Below, one piece after another: positions 9,737 through 17,378 of a stretch of DNA of 64,000 bases. Position 1 is the first letter of the stretch. Each line of letters opens with the position of its first letter. The notes beneath the pieces are model-generated. The model had not been told where the DNA came from. It did not search any database and saw nothing but the letters and a program-made list of their open reading frames with translations. The DNA comes from Acinetobacter guerrae (GTDB lineage Bacteria; Pseudomonadota; Gammaproteobacteria; Pseudomonadales; Moraxellaceae). The stretch is taken from the NCBI RefSeq assembly GCF_009372255.1, contig NZ_LXGN01000001.1, positions 496,001 through 560,000 on the forward strand. Reading direction: 5' to 3'. Made by a program: the position numbers and the translations under genes.

Positions 9737-9812
9737 TCTCCAATAGCTCAGTCGGTAGAGCGACGGACTGTTAATCCGCAGGTCCCTGGTTCGAGCCCAG
9801 GTTGGAGAGCCA
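9737..9812 (+). tRNA. tRNA-Asn (GTT), copy 1
   Basis: The 76-nt sequence folds into a full cloverleaf with anticodon GTT (CTGTTAAT loop), TTCGAGC T-loop and encoded CCA. Its acceptor stem is TCTCCAA/TTGGAGA, which differs from the other two copies by one compensated base pair. Confidence 0.97.
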
Positions 9813-9819
9813 AAACTAA

Positions 9820-9895
9820 TCTCCCATAGCTCAGTCGGTAGAGCGACGGACTGTTAATCCGCAGGTCCCTGGTTCGAGCCCAGGTGGGAGAGCCA
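9820..9895 (+). tRNA. tRNA-Asn (GTT), copy 2
   Basis: This 76-nt copy is separated by 7 nt from copy 1, so the two are surely co-transcribed. The acceptor stem is TCTCCCA/TGGGAGA. It is identical to copy 3 at 11522. Confidence 0.97.
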
Positions 9896-9901
9896 AGATT
9901 C

Positions 9902-9930
9902 AAAAACCCACATATTTTATGTGGGTTTTT
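9902..9930 (+). terminator. Terminator of the tandem tRNA-Asn unit
   Basis: A 13-bp A-rich/GC/T-rich stem with a 3-nt loop ends in a T run. It starts 6 nt after the tRNA CCA. Confidence 0.9.
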
Positions 9931-10022
9931 TTATTTTTATTATCTTACTTCTATAAAATCTAAAATATTAAAACAGCGTGGAATTTCCTTGCTGTCTTAA
10001 CATCTCATTTTCTCACTTAATT

Positions 10023-10658
10023 CTAAACCACATAACGGTCAGGGCGGTGATTTAACGCCAATATCAAATTGAGTATAACTGCACCTAAAATAGAGATTAC
10101 CAATAATGTCCAGCTCACAAATGCAATAGAAGCCAGTAAAATACAAATATCTAAACCCATTTGAATCTTACCCGCTGGAATCTTGTAACGTTCCTGAATA
10201 AATAATACCAATAAATTAAAACCACCCAAGCTTGAACGATGGCGAAACAAAATCAGAAAACCAAGTCCCATTAATACATTGGCTAAAATTGTGGCATACA
10301 AAGGCGTTAAACCATCCACATGAATAAAATAAGGATGTAACTCAGTCAATATTGAAAGAAGCCCCACAGCAACAAAAGTTTTAAGCACCATAGGTATACC
10401 TAAACGCTTATAAGCCAAGTAATAAAATGGGATATTCATCAGAAAAAAAACCAGACCAAATTTTAGCCCTGTCGCATAATGGATAAGTAAAGATAAACCT
10501 GCTGTACCCCCCGTAAGCGTTCCCGCTTGCTGCATGAGCATCATGCCAAAAGAGATAATAAAAGTTGCAATGATCATCGCAAGACCATCTTCAATATACG
10601 AATGATGCCGAGTTTTGATCTCTTGATTTACATTTAAATCAGCAGTGATATTAGCCAT
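10023..10658 (-). CDS. YitT family membrane protein
   Basis: The 211-residue protein has five or six predicted membrane segments and the YitT-family pattern TGGTAGLSLLIHYATG at about 48-63, followed by NIPFYYLAYKRLG near 75-87 and RSSLGGFNLL near 139. The usual C-terminal DUF2179 domain of the 280-residue Bacillus proteins is absent, giving the short proteobacterial form. Its function is unknown; it may be a transporter. Its start codon lies inside the end of the upstream Lrp-type regulator (8-bp overlap), so the two are translated from one mRNA and the regulator probably controls it. Confidence 0.82.
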   Translation of the reverse strand: MANITADLNVNQEIKTRHHSYIEDGLAMIIATFIISFGMMLMQQAGTLTGGTAGLSLLIHYATGLKFGLVFFLMNIPFYYLAYKRLGIPMVLKTFVAVGLLSILTELHPYFIHVDGLTPLYATILANVLMGLGFLILFRHRSSLGGFNLLVLFIQERYKIPAGKIQMGLDICILLASIAFVSWTLLVISILGAVILNLILALNHRPDRYVV

Positions 10659-11133
10659 GCGATTGATCTACACTCATCATTTGATAATTTTCTTTGATAC
10701 GCTCAAGCACAATAGAGGTATGGCAATTACTTACGCCAATTTTAAGTGTGGTCAATTTATTGATCAGTTGACTCATTTCATTTAAATCACGCACCATGAC
10801 TTTTAATAGATAATCAAAATTTCCTGTGAGCTTATAAACTTCCCGAATCATATTTTCATGCTGCACAAAATCCAGAAACCGATTCAATACTTCATCGCTA
10901 TATTGAAGTAATTTGATTTCTATCATCCCCATAATTGGTTGCAATTCTGCCTCAGGATGCAACTGTGCATAGTAGCCCTGAATCATGCCATTTTGCTCTA
11001 AAGCAATTCGTCGACGAGAACACTGAGAAGTCGATAGACCAATAATTTCGGCCAACTCTTGATTGCTTAAGCGACCATTACATTGCAATTGCTGTAAAAT
11101 TTTAAAATCATATTCATCAAGTGAATCATTCAT
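10651..11133 (-). CDS. Lrp/AsnC family transcriptional regulator
   Basis: The 160-residue protein begins with an AsnC-type winged helix-turn-helix (YDFKILQQLQCNGRLSNQEL, then IIGLSTSQCSRRRIALEQNG) and continues with a RAM/AsnC ligand-binding domain ending GVSNCHTSIVLERIKEN. The family senses amino acids or related small molecules as octamers. It overlaps yitT downstream by 8 bp. A dyad at 11258..11276 upstream is a possible autoregulatory site. The ligand cannot be told from the sequence. Confidence 0.9.
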   Translation of the reverse strand: MNDSLDEYDFKILQQLQCNGRLSNQELAEIIGLSTSQCSRRRIALEQNGMIQGYYAQLHPEAELQPIMGMIEIKLLQYSDEVLNRFLDFVQHENMIREVYKLTGNFDYLLKVMVRDLNEMSQLINKLTTLKIGVSNCHTSIVLERIKENYQMMSVDQSHG

Positions 11134-11257
11134 ATCAGGTCATTACCTAATTGAAATCCTTTGTTTTTTCCATTAAATTAAAAAATGTTTAATGGAAAAA
11201 AACGAGAATTGGTTGATACGAAAATTAAGTTGGAATAATAAACGTTTTAATCCAAAA

Positions 11258-11276
11258 AATGCAATAAAAGTGCATT
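11258..11276. promoter_or_regulatory. Possible Lrp-type operator dyad
   Basis: A perfect AATGCA/TGCATT inverted repeat with a 7-bp AT-rich centre lies 125 bp upstream of the Lrp/AsnC regulator start. The arrangement suits a dimeric regulator site; the assignment is inference only. Confidence 0.3.
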
Positions 11277-11480
11277 AAAAACAAATAAACGCAATAAAAA
11301 ATCATTTATAATTACTTTTCACTTATAAATTGCATATTAATGCCATTTTATATCAAAATTTTTCCCATACAAAACCATCAGAATAGACAGACTAAAATTT
11401 GAATGCCATTTAATAGAATAACCAACTTGTCTAATTTTAAATCATTCAAACTTTTTTTAATAATTTCAGCTTATTAAGCC

Positions 11481-11509
11481 TTGACCAAAAACCAAATGCC
11501 TTTTAGAAT
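11481..11509 (+). promoter_or_regulatory. Promoter of tRNA-Asn copy 3
   Basis: TTGACC and TAGAAT are separated by 17 bp, the same boxes as at 9697, and end 12 nt before the tRNA. Confidence 0.8.
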
Positions 11510-11521
11510 CTTAGCCCAGAT

Positions 11522-11597
11522 TCTCCCATAGCTCAGTCGGTAGAGCGACGGACTGTTAATCCGCAGGTCCCTGGTTCGAGCCCAGGTGGGAGAGCCA
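11522..11597 (+). tRNA. tRNA-Asn (GTT), copy 3
   Basis: The 76-nt gene is identical over its length to copy 2 at 9820. It has its own promoter and terminator. Confidence 0.97.
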
Positions 11598-11604
11598 AAT
11601 TTTT

Positions 11605-11633
11605 AACCCACTCTAATGAGTGGGTTTTCTTTT
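11605..11633 (+). terminator. Terminator of tRNA-Asn copy 3
   Basis: An AACCCACTC/GAGTGGGTT stem with a TAAT loop is followed by a T-rich tail. It overlaps the upstream region of the DUF2726 gene. Confidence 0.85.
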
Positions 11634-11647
11634 GAGAATGGGAAAGC

Positions 11648-12091
11648 GTGTTGAGTTCATCTCAAATATTCTTTTTAAGTTTAGGCTGTTTATCCAGCTT
11701 ATTTCTTATATTTACCTGTTTAAAGTCTTTTATCTTTACCAGACAACAGTTTTTTGCCCGTGCCCCTATTACCCCTTTGGAAACAAAGATGTTTCGCCGT
11801 TTGAAAAGTGCCTTTCCCGACCATCATGTCTTAGCTCAAGTTGCTTTTAGTGCATTAATTACGAGTGATAACTATAAAATTAGACGTAAATTTAATCGAA
11901 AAGTGACAGATTTTGTAATTCTAAATGATGCCCTTGAAGTCATTGCTATCATTGAACTTGATGATTCAAGTCATTTAGAAAAATTTAAAGAAGACCAATT
12001 ACGTGACAGTATGTTTAAAGAAGCTGGATATTGCGTCTTTCGATATTCCGAAATTCCAAATATCCGCCAGTTACAAAAGGATATTTTGTAA
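11648..12091 (+). CDS. DUF2726-like protein with N-terminal membrane anchor
   Basis: Residues 5-28 form one hydrophobic segment. The remainder resembles DUF2726 (PF10881): PITPLETKMFRRLKSAFPDH, then KVTDFVILND and VIAIIELDDSSHLEK, and ends with the FRYSEIP motif near the C-terminus. The FVI...IELDD pattern resembles restriction-endonuclease-like folds, and such domains occur on nuclease or topoisomerase-related proteins; activity here is unproven. The start is uncertain: GTG at 11648 and TTG at 11651 are adjacent, with GGGA upstream. It lies 50 nt after tRNA-Asn copy 3. Confidence 0.7.
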   Translation: MLSSSQIFFLSLGCLSSLFLIFTCLKSFIFTRQQFFARAPITPLETKMFRRLKSAFPDHHVLAQVAFSALITSDNYKIRRKFNRKVTDFVILNDALEVIAIIELDDSSHLEKFKEDQLRDSMFKEAGYCVFRYSEIPNIRQLQKDIL

Positions 12092-12123
12092 AATCTCAAG
12101 ATGTTAGTCTTCAGAAGATCAAA

Positions 12124-12300
12124 TTATTCCGCCCCAGATTGATTATACTTTTTTGCAATTTCTTCATGCTGTAGCTTATATTGACGCTGATTTTCTTTAT
12201 CACTTTTTGCAGCTAAAAAAGCCATTCCAATAAGAAAAAAAAGAAAACATAACCCTAATGCCATAAAAAAGAATGCTTTACGATGATGAGCTAACGACAT
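12124..12300 (-). CDS. Small single-pass membrane protein, 58 residues
   Basis: The ORF reads MSLAHHRKAF then a strongly hydrophobic helix (about residues 9-31) and a charged C-terminal tail rich in Lys, Gln and Glu, ending in GAE before TAA. The topology is that of a small inner-membrane protein with a short coiled tail. I do not recognise a family. It converges on the DUF2726 gene with a 32-bp gap. The bias toward hydrophobic codons followed by a clean amphipathic tail makes it more than a chance ORF. Confidence 0.55.
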   Translation of the reverse strand: MSLAHHRKAFFFMALGLCFLFFLIGMAFLAAKSDKENQRQYKLQHEEIAKKYNQSGAE

Positions 12301-12400
12301 TTAATTACTCGTTTCTATCTAATAAAATTTGCATCAATATAACAAAAATAATGATTAAAAAACGATATATTTAAGCTTATTTTAATATTTATATCTGCAT

Positions 12401-12430
12401 AAAAAAACCTCGATTAATCGAGGTTTTTTT
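12401..12430. terminator. Terminator of ompW-like gene
   Basis: A 30-bp perfect palindrome (A7-CCTCGATT and its complement) lies just after the OmpW-like stop on the minus strand; the flanking A/T runs allow function on both strands. Confidence 0.9.
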
Positions 12431-12444
12431 ACTATCTGATTAAA

Positions 12445-13245
12445 TTAGAAACGGTAACCAATACCAACATATGTCACGATTGGGTTAATTTCAATTTTAG
12501 TAGAGCCTTTAAGAGCTGTCTCTTTCAAAGTATTTGAATAAAGATCTAAAGTCGCTTTAGTATTTAATTGTGCATATGTAACAGAGGCAGTAGCAAACCA
12601 ATCTTTATTGAAATTGTAATCTGCACCTACTGTAACTACTGGAGCAACTGCATCTTTGATTTCTACATTGCGTACTTCAGGTTGAATAAGTTTTGTAACA
12701 GCATTTGAGTTTGCAATTGCCTCATTTACCCCACCTTCTAGTTTAAAATCACTAAAGTGTGCGTACATAATACCAGCACCCACGTATGGACGGAATTTAC
12801 TATCTACCGTACCAAACTGATATTTACCAAGAACAACTGGAGTGTAGGCATCTACTTCACCAACTTTACCTACAGAGCTTAGATTAATACCGCCAGCTTC
12901 TTTTAAAATTATACCCTTACCGTCAATTTCCATTTTTGGTGGAACACCAGCAACTAACTCAAGAACAACATTATCATTTACATAATAATCAAATAATAAG
13001 CCGCCTGTATCAGCATCATCAATTTCAAAACCAGCATCACCAGCATAAACTGAGTTAGTTTTTAGCGCACCTTGTACTGTTTTGCTTGTAATATCCCCAG
13101 TTACTCCCTGTTTTTCACCTTGCGGCATAATATGTAACCAGCCTGCAGTAACACTAAAAGTTTTACCGTCAGAAGTTGCTGCATGTGTTGCAAAGCTTGT
13201 CGCAAGTAATGCTACCGGTAGGAGTACTGTTGTTAATTTTCTCAT
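12445..13245 (-). CDS. ompW: OmpW family outer-membrane protein
   Basis: I chose ATG at 13245 because it begins the signal peptide MRKLTTVLLPVALLATSFATHA and has AGGA 8 nt upstream; an in-frame ATG at 13302 would add 19 residues before it. The mature protein has the OmpW pattern: VTAGWLHIMPQG near the N-terminus, VVLELVAGVPPKMEI, a LGKYQFG...FRPYVGAGIMYAHFSD core and a C-terminal YVGIGYRF with the terminal Phe needed for barrel assembly. OmpW forms an eight-stranded barrel with a hydrophobic channel. It is monocistronic with a strong terminator and a long AT-rich upstream region. Confidence 0.92.
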   Translation of the reverse strand: MRKLTTVLLPVALLATSFATHAATSDGKTFSVTAGWLHIMPQGEKQGVTGDITSKTVQGALKTNSVYAGDAGFEIDDADTGGLLFDYYVNDNVVLELVAGVPPKMEIDGKGIILKEAGGINLSSVGKVGEVDAYTPVVLGKYQFGTVDSKFRPYVGAGIMYAHFSDFKLEGGVNEAIANSNAVTKLIQPEVRNVEIKDAVAPVVTVGADYNFNKDWFATASVTYAQLNTKATLDLYSNTLKETALKGSTKIEINPIVTYVGIGYRF

Positions 13246-13607
13246 GGGAAATCCTATCAATTTGTCGTATATACGATAAGGCCTAAGGTATCCAAACCTC
13301 ATTGTTTGACAATTATTAGAATAAATACTTAAAAGATCAATACAGATTTATAACTTAGTAAGTTCATTTTTTATAATTGTATGAATTTTATTATAATTAT
13401 TTTTATAAATATCAACATAACACCTCAAATTTTATACATTAAAAAGGCAAGTAATAATCAATTACAACTTACCTATATTTAAAAAAATAGTTACCTTAAA
13501 AATAAATTAAATAATCAAAATTTAACTTTATAAAATAGTAATGAATATATCTAAATTTGCTTGATTCAAAGCATCATCATTTTACTGATTGTTAAGCTTT
13601 TAAAAAG
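13246..13607. other. 362-bp very AT-rich intergenic region
   Basis: This holds the upstream region of ompW (minus strand) and the downstream end of the DUF962 gene. I see no ORF, no strong hairpin and no clear promoter beyond generic A/T runs. Confidence 0.5.
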
Positions 13608-13991
13608 TCAACTCCTAATTTTATCAAACTTACGATCTTTTAAGCTGATTCTTCCACGCACAACATCTGAAAACATTTTCCAGTCTGAAATAAAACTATA
13701 AAGTGGCTGCTTAAAACTTGCAGGTTTGTTTTTTTCAAAAGTGAAATGCCCTATCCATGCGCATGCGTAACCTGAAAGTAATCCATAAGCAATGTATTTG
13801 GGTTTGCGTTTTCGGATTGCTTTACTTAGGAAGTAAATACCCAGACTACTCCCTGCGATATGTAAACGACGGCTTAAAATATTGCGATGTTCAGTGAGAT
13901 AGAAGTGATAAAATTCCTGATAATTTTTAATGGGTAGTTGAGTTGTTTGATCGCTGGCTGAGTTTTTTTGAAATTTTACTGGCGCATTCAT
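13608..13991 (-). CDS. DUF962/Mpo1-like membrane protein
   Basis: The protein matches DUF962 (Mpo1-like): YQEFYHFYLTEHRNILSRRL HIAG region near the N-terminus with the conserved His residues, two hydrophobic stretches, and WIGHFTFEKNKPASFKQP with the second His and the Asn-Lys-Pro motif. Yeast Mpo1 is an iron-dependent dioxygenase in fatty-acid alpha-oxidation, so a metal-dependent lipid oxidation is possible. I chose ATG at 13991 because AGGA lies 8 nt upstream; ATGs at 14000 and 13997 sit on top of that site. It diverges from the CYTH/CHAD gene. Confidence 0.82.
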   Translation of the reverse strand: MNAPVKFQKNSASDQTTQLPIKNYQEFYHFYLTEHRNILSRRLHIAGSSLGIYFLSKAIRKRKPKYIAYGLLSGYACAWIGHFTFEKNKPASFKQPLYSFISDWKMFSDVVRGRISLKDRKFDKIRS

Positions 13992-14222
13992 GGTCATCAT
14001 CCTGAGACTATTTAATCATCACTTTACCTGAAACTTTATTGTTTAAAAAGCCTGTTTTAATTTATGGGAAATGGATTGAGTAGACCTTTATCATTGAATT
14101 TGAATCGCATGTACATTTATCAAATCAATCATAGATAAATCACACAATCACAAGCAAGTTTTAGTGTTATGCTTGAATAAGATTAAATCCTTAAAATCTA
14201 AAGAAGTTTTAGGAGTCATCTT

Positions 14223-15686
14223 ATGGTCGAAATTGAACTAAAATTTCAGCTTTCAGAACGAAAGAAAAAGAGTGTATTACAAGCACTAAAGGCAAAAACT
14301 GCCCAGAAAATTCGCTTACAAGCTAAATATTATGATACAGCAGATCGTGTACTTGCGAAAAATCATATGGCCATTCGCTTACGTCAGGAAGGTGATCATT
14401 GGGTACAAACCTTTAAGGCATCGGGTAAAAGCCACCTTGAGCGTATTGAAAATGAAGTTCAACTTGGGCAATGTGAGGTTGAACCAGAATTAAATCTCGA
14501 TCTATTCTCTGAAAATAAAATTGTTAAGGACTTACTTGATCAAGTATTAGCTGATCAGCGGCACCAATTGACACTTCAGTTTCAAACTGATGTCCACCGT
14601 ACTTTTAGAATTATCACCATCGATGGAACTGATATTGAAGTTTGTTTGGATGATGGTGTCGTTTCAACGACTGAACAATCAGAAAAAATTTGTGAAGTTG
14701 AATTCGAATTAAAGCAAGGCTCACCTGAACAATTGATTTTATTTACACAAGACTGGGTCAATAAATATCAACTTTGGCTGGATGTTCGTAGTAAAGCTGA
14801 ACGTGGCAATTTATTATCAGTCAAACAAAAAGCATCTCCTGCGGTTAAGGCTAAGACGCTGATTTTACATAAAGAAGATTCAACTGACGTCGCTATTCGT
14901 AAAATGGTTGCAAATGCATTACAACAATTGTTACCTAATGCCGCAGTCATTGCCGATGGCGTTGCAAATCCTGAACATATCCATCAGGCTCGTATTGCAA
15001 TTCGCCGTATTCGTAGCATTTTTAAAAGTTTTCAGTCATGGTCAGATGATATTGATCCTTCATGGGAAAATCAGCTTAAACAGATTTTTCAGGCTTTGGG
15101 AACAACACGTGATTTAGATGTATTCTCTGATGAAATATTTCCTGAACTCTTAAAAGCAGAGGCGCCTTTTTCAACTTTGCCTAAGTCAGTGGCAATCGAT
15201 AATCAGATTCATCTGCTCTTTCAAAAATCAGAAACAGTATGTTTACTTTTGCAACTTCTAGCATTTAGTTATCATGAACAATCGAATCATCAGAAATCAT
15301 CCAAACTTAAGAAAGAAAGCAAAGCGTTGTTAAGTCAGTTACACCAAAAAATTATTCATGACGCTGATCATTTTAGTCAGCTTGAAATTGAGGAAAGGCA
15401 TCGTACCCGTAAACGGTGTAAACGCTTACGCTATTGTATTGAATTTATCTCAAGTTTATATGACCCAAAAGCAGTAAAAAAATACTTAAATCGATTACAA
15501 GCCGTGCAAGAAAAACTGGGTTTATATAACGATTTGCATGTGGCTGAGCATGTCTTTCGTGAATCTGCACATAAGCAAGCTGAATTCTGGTTTGCGGTCG
15601 GTTGGAGTAAAGCAAAACAAGAACAACTTTTACTTGAGTCTGAACAAGAATTAAAAAAATTTGCAGATGCTAAGGTATTTTGGTAA
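14223..15686 (+). CDS. CYTH and CHAD domain protein
   Basis: The N-terminal ExExK signature (Glu3, Glu5, Lys7) marks a CYTH/triphosphate-tunnel domain spanning about residues 1-200. A CHAD domain follows at about 215-480, with the conserved His and Arg of EHIHQARIAIRRIRS and RHRTRKRCKRLRY. CYTH domains hydrolyse triphosphates and CHAD domains bind polyphosphate, so the fusion is likely an inorganic (poly)phosphate-acting enzyme in the cytosol, similar to E. coli YgiF. ATG at 14223 has AGGAG 7 nt upstream. It is monocistronic. Confidence 0.9.
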   Translation: MVEIELKFQLSERKKKSVLQALKAKTAQKIRLQAKYYDTADRVLAKNHMAIRLRQEGDHWVQTFKASGKSHLERIENEVQLGQCEVEPELNLDLFSENKIVKDLLDQVLADQRHQLTLQFQTDVHRTFRIITIDGTDIEVCLDDGVVSTTEQSEKICEVEFELKQGSPEQLILFTQDWVNKYQLWLDVRSKAERGNLLSVKQKASPAVKAKTLILHKEDSTDVAIRKMVANALQQLLPNAAVIADGVANPEHIHQARIAIRRIRSIFKSFQSWSDDIDPSWENQLKQIFQALGTTRDLDVFSDEIFPELLKAEAPFSTLPKSVAIDNQIHLLFQKSETVCLLLQLLAFSYHEQSNHQKSSKLKKESKALLSQLHQKIIHDADHFSQLEIEERHRTRKRCKRLRYCIEFISSLYDPKAVKKYLNRLQAVQEKLGLYNDLHVAEHVFRESAHKQAEFWFAVGWSKAKQEQLLLESEQELKKFADAKVFW

Positions 15687-15693
15687 ATCCTAT

Positions 15694-15721
15694 AGATCTA
15701 AGTTATTTTAAGCTTAGATCT
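15694..15721. terminator. Possible hairpin between convergent genes
   Basis: AGATCTAAG and CTTAGATCT form a 9-bp stem around an AT-rich loop between two convergent stops. There is no U-tract, so termination is uncertain. Confidence 0.35.
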
Positions 15722-15732
15722 CAATTTATACC

Positions 15733-16365
15733 TTAACGATGTTTGGCAAATACTTTCCAGACCCCATTGTCCGCAATCGGGTCTTGATAGCTGTCACTAC
15801 GTTGTTTACGAGGTTTGTCGCGAGCATCGATAAGTTTAAAATGTGGCTCAACTCCAAGAATAATACCATTTACATAAAATCGAGTTCGACTATAGTCGCT
15901 TTGTCCATGCTGAAAGACATAAGTTCTTAAATCAATAAATTCACGATGTGCCACTAAAGCTGACGTGTCATCACTTTCAAGCCATTGTTGCATGGCAAAA
16001 ATCTGATCTGTGTCAAATTGCCCACATTTTTCGATTAAGCTGGCAACCCCTCTAAAAGTTTTAGATTCTTTCGCACGAGTTTTGTTAATCCGAATACGAT
16101 CAACATGAAAGAAAAAAAGCGGTAGATTTAAATGACTGGGTAAGTGAATCGCATCTAATGTTTCATCTTGCATAAAAGGTTGAGATAGCGATTGTGCCCT
16201 TTCAATCAATTCTCTCCATTCAAGATAATATTGTTCAACTTCTGATTGTAACCCGTAATAAATAGGTAGACCTTCAACATGCTCTAAATGTTCAGGTGGC
16301 CAATGATGTTGGCGCAATACAGCAATATCCGTTTTTAAACGTTGAATAGCAATTGCATCTTGCAT
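15733..16365 (-). CDS. Conserved hypothetical protein, 210 residues
   Basis: I do not recognise this family. The protein is soluble, with no signal peptide or membrane segment. It begins MQDAIAIQRLKTDIAVLRQH, has a hydrophobic LNLPLFFFHVDRIRI segment near residue 100, and a charged, Arg/Lys-rich end (KPRKQRSDSYQDP). The AGGTG upstream of the ATG at 16365 supports the start. It converges on the CYTH/CHAD gene and diverges from the DUF3144 gene. Codon use looks like that of its neighbours. Confidence 0.75.
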   Translation of the reverse strand: MQDAIAIQRLKTDIAVLRQHHWPPEHLEHVEGLPIYYGLQSEVEQYYLEWRELIERAQSLSQPFMQDETLDAIHLPSHLNLPLFFFHVDRIRINKTRAKESKTFRGVASLIEKCGQFDTDQIFAMQQWLESDDTSALVAHREFIDLRTYVFQHGQSDYSRTRFYVNGIILGVEPHFKLIDARDKPRKQRSDSYQDPIADNGVWKVFAKHR

Positions 16366-16474
16366 AAAACACCTGCTTTAAATTTACTTAGGCTATTTTA
16401 AGCCTAGATCAAAGGTTTAGTTTATGCAAGGCTTTAACGTATAATACGTGCATTCGTTTGTGTTGGAAAAAGTC

Positions 16475-16876
16475 ATGTCTCAAAAAATTGATGCCACTGA
16501 TATCACTGAAGAAGAAGCTTTAAATGCAGTTTTTTTTGAGCGTGCTGATGAGTTTATTAAACTTGCCAATGAGTTCTGTCGTCCCAAAAAAGGTGATAAG
16601 CCTGATCCTGCGGCTGTACGTGGTCAAGTGAGCGCGGCCATGTTATTTGGTACAGCGCGTTTTAACACTTGGGTTGCTGCAAATAACTTTAAAGATGGCA
16701 ATGAAATGCGTGATGCTAAAGAACAAGTGATGTCTTATGTATTACAACAGTTTCAGATGATGCTAGAAGATAATTACGACGAGTATTGCGAACAGTTCGA
16801 TAATTATTTGCGCTTTCGGGAAAATGAAGAATTTCATACTCACAAGCATGATCATAAACACGACCACAATCATTAA
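16475..16876 (+). CDS. DUF3144 protein with His-rich tail
   Basis: I chose ATG at 16475 (MSQKIDATDITEEEALNAVF), which has GGAA upstream; a GTG at 16448 would add nine residues. The core matches DUF3144: FFERADEFIKLAN, RGQVSAAMLFGTARFNTWVA and MMLEDNYDEYCEQFDNYL. The last 13 residues alternate His with Lys, Asp and Asn (HTHKHDHKHDHNH), a plausible metal-binding extension beyond the domain. The role is unknown. It is monocistronic, and a terminator begins inside the stop codon. Confidence 0.82.
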   Translation: MSQKIDATDITEEEALNAVFFERADEFIKLANEFCRPKKGDKPDPAAVRGQVSAAMLFGTARFNTWVAANNFKDGNEMRDAKEQVMSYVLQQFQMMLEDNYDEYCEQFDNYLRFRENEEFHTHKHDHKHDHNH

Positions 16877-16898
16877 AAAAGCCCATACGGGCTTTTTT
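16875..16898 (+). terminator. Terminator of DUF3144 gene
   Basis: AAAAAAGCCC/GGGCTTTTTT stem with an ATAC loop and a T run; it starts within the TAA stop. Confidence 0.92.
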
Positions 16899-16920
16899 AA
16901 TGATTTTGTAAAATTCATGC

Positions 16921-17238
16921 TTAAATCTTGCGATCCCAGACAATTTTTTTCACCACATTATTTACCACAGTTACCGTATAATAAGTGTTATCAATCAAAT
17001 AAATATAATCTACAGCCGTTAATTTCTTTCGATTTTCTTCCCATTCATAACTGCGCTGTGAAACAGGTGCTTGCTGCATTTTTTGCATCAAATTGACATA
17101 GCTATCTCCAATATAGACCAAGCTGCCTGTTTGACTCCGCACAGAACTGGTTTCAGAACCAGCAAAAGATATTGTTGGACTAATCAGCATTACCATCAAT
17201 GCGATGGAAGCGAATCTTTTTCTGGTTTTAATTGACAT
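16921..17238 (-). CDS. Small exported hypothetical protein
   Basis: The 105-residue protein has a Sec signal peptide (KRFASIALMVMLISPTISFA) with likely cleavage after Ala26, leaving a periplasmic domain of about 79 residues. The mature part reads GSLVYIGDSYVNLMQKM then DYIYLIDNTYYTVTVVNN, a layout resembling DUF2845/SmpA-like small periplasmic domains, but the similarity is too weak to name. It lies between the DUF3144 gene (convergent) and the M16 peptidase gene. No cysteine lipobox is present. Confidence 0.65.
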   Translation of the reverse strand: MSIKTRKRFASIALMVMLISPTISFAGSETSSVRSQTGSLVYIGDSYVNLMQKMQQAPVSQRSYEWEENRKKLTAVDYIYLIDNTYYTVTVVNNVVKKIVWDRKI

Positions 17239-17333
17239 GTTTTTACCTTTATTTTTGGTCTTTCATATTTCAAAACAACTTAATAACATAGACCCTTTTT
17301 TACTATTGAGTCAAATCTTCAAACAACAATTGT

Positions 17334-17362
17334 AAAAAAGACTGCCAAATGAAGCAGTCTTT
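17334..17362 (-). terminator. Terminator of M16 peptidase gene
   Basis: AAAGACTGC/GCAGTCTTT stem with an 8-nt loop; the A run at 17334-17339 is the U-tract on the minus strand. Confidence 0.88.
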
Positions 17363-17378
17363 AATTTAGATAAAAATG

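Larger units (their letters stand above)
11134..11521. other. 388-bp AT-rich intergenic region with a dyad and a tRNA promoter
   Basis: No coding potential was seen. The stretch holds the promoter of the lrp-type gene on the minus side, an AATGCA-n7-TGCATT dyad at 11258..11276 and the tRNA-Asn promoter at 11481..11509. Confidence 0.6.
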
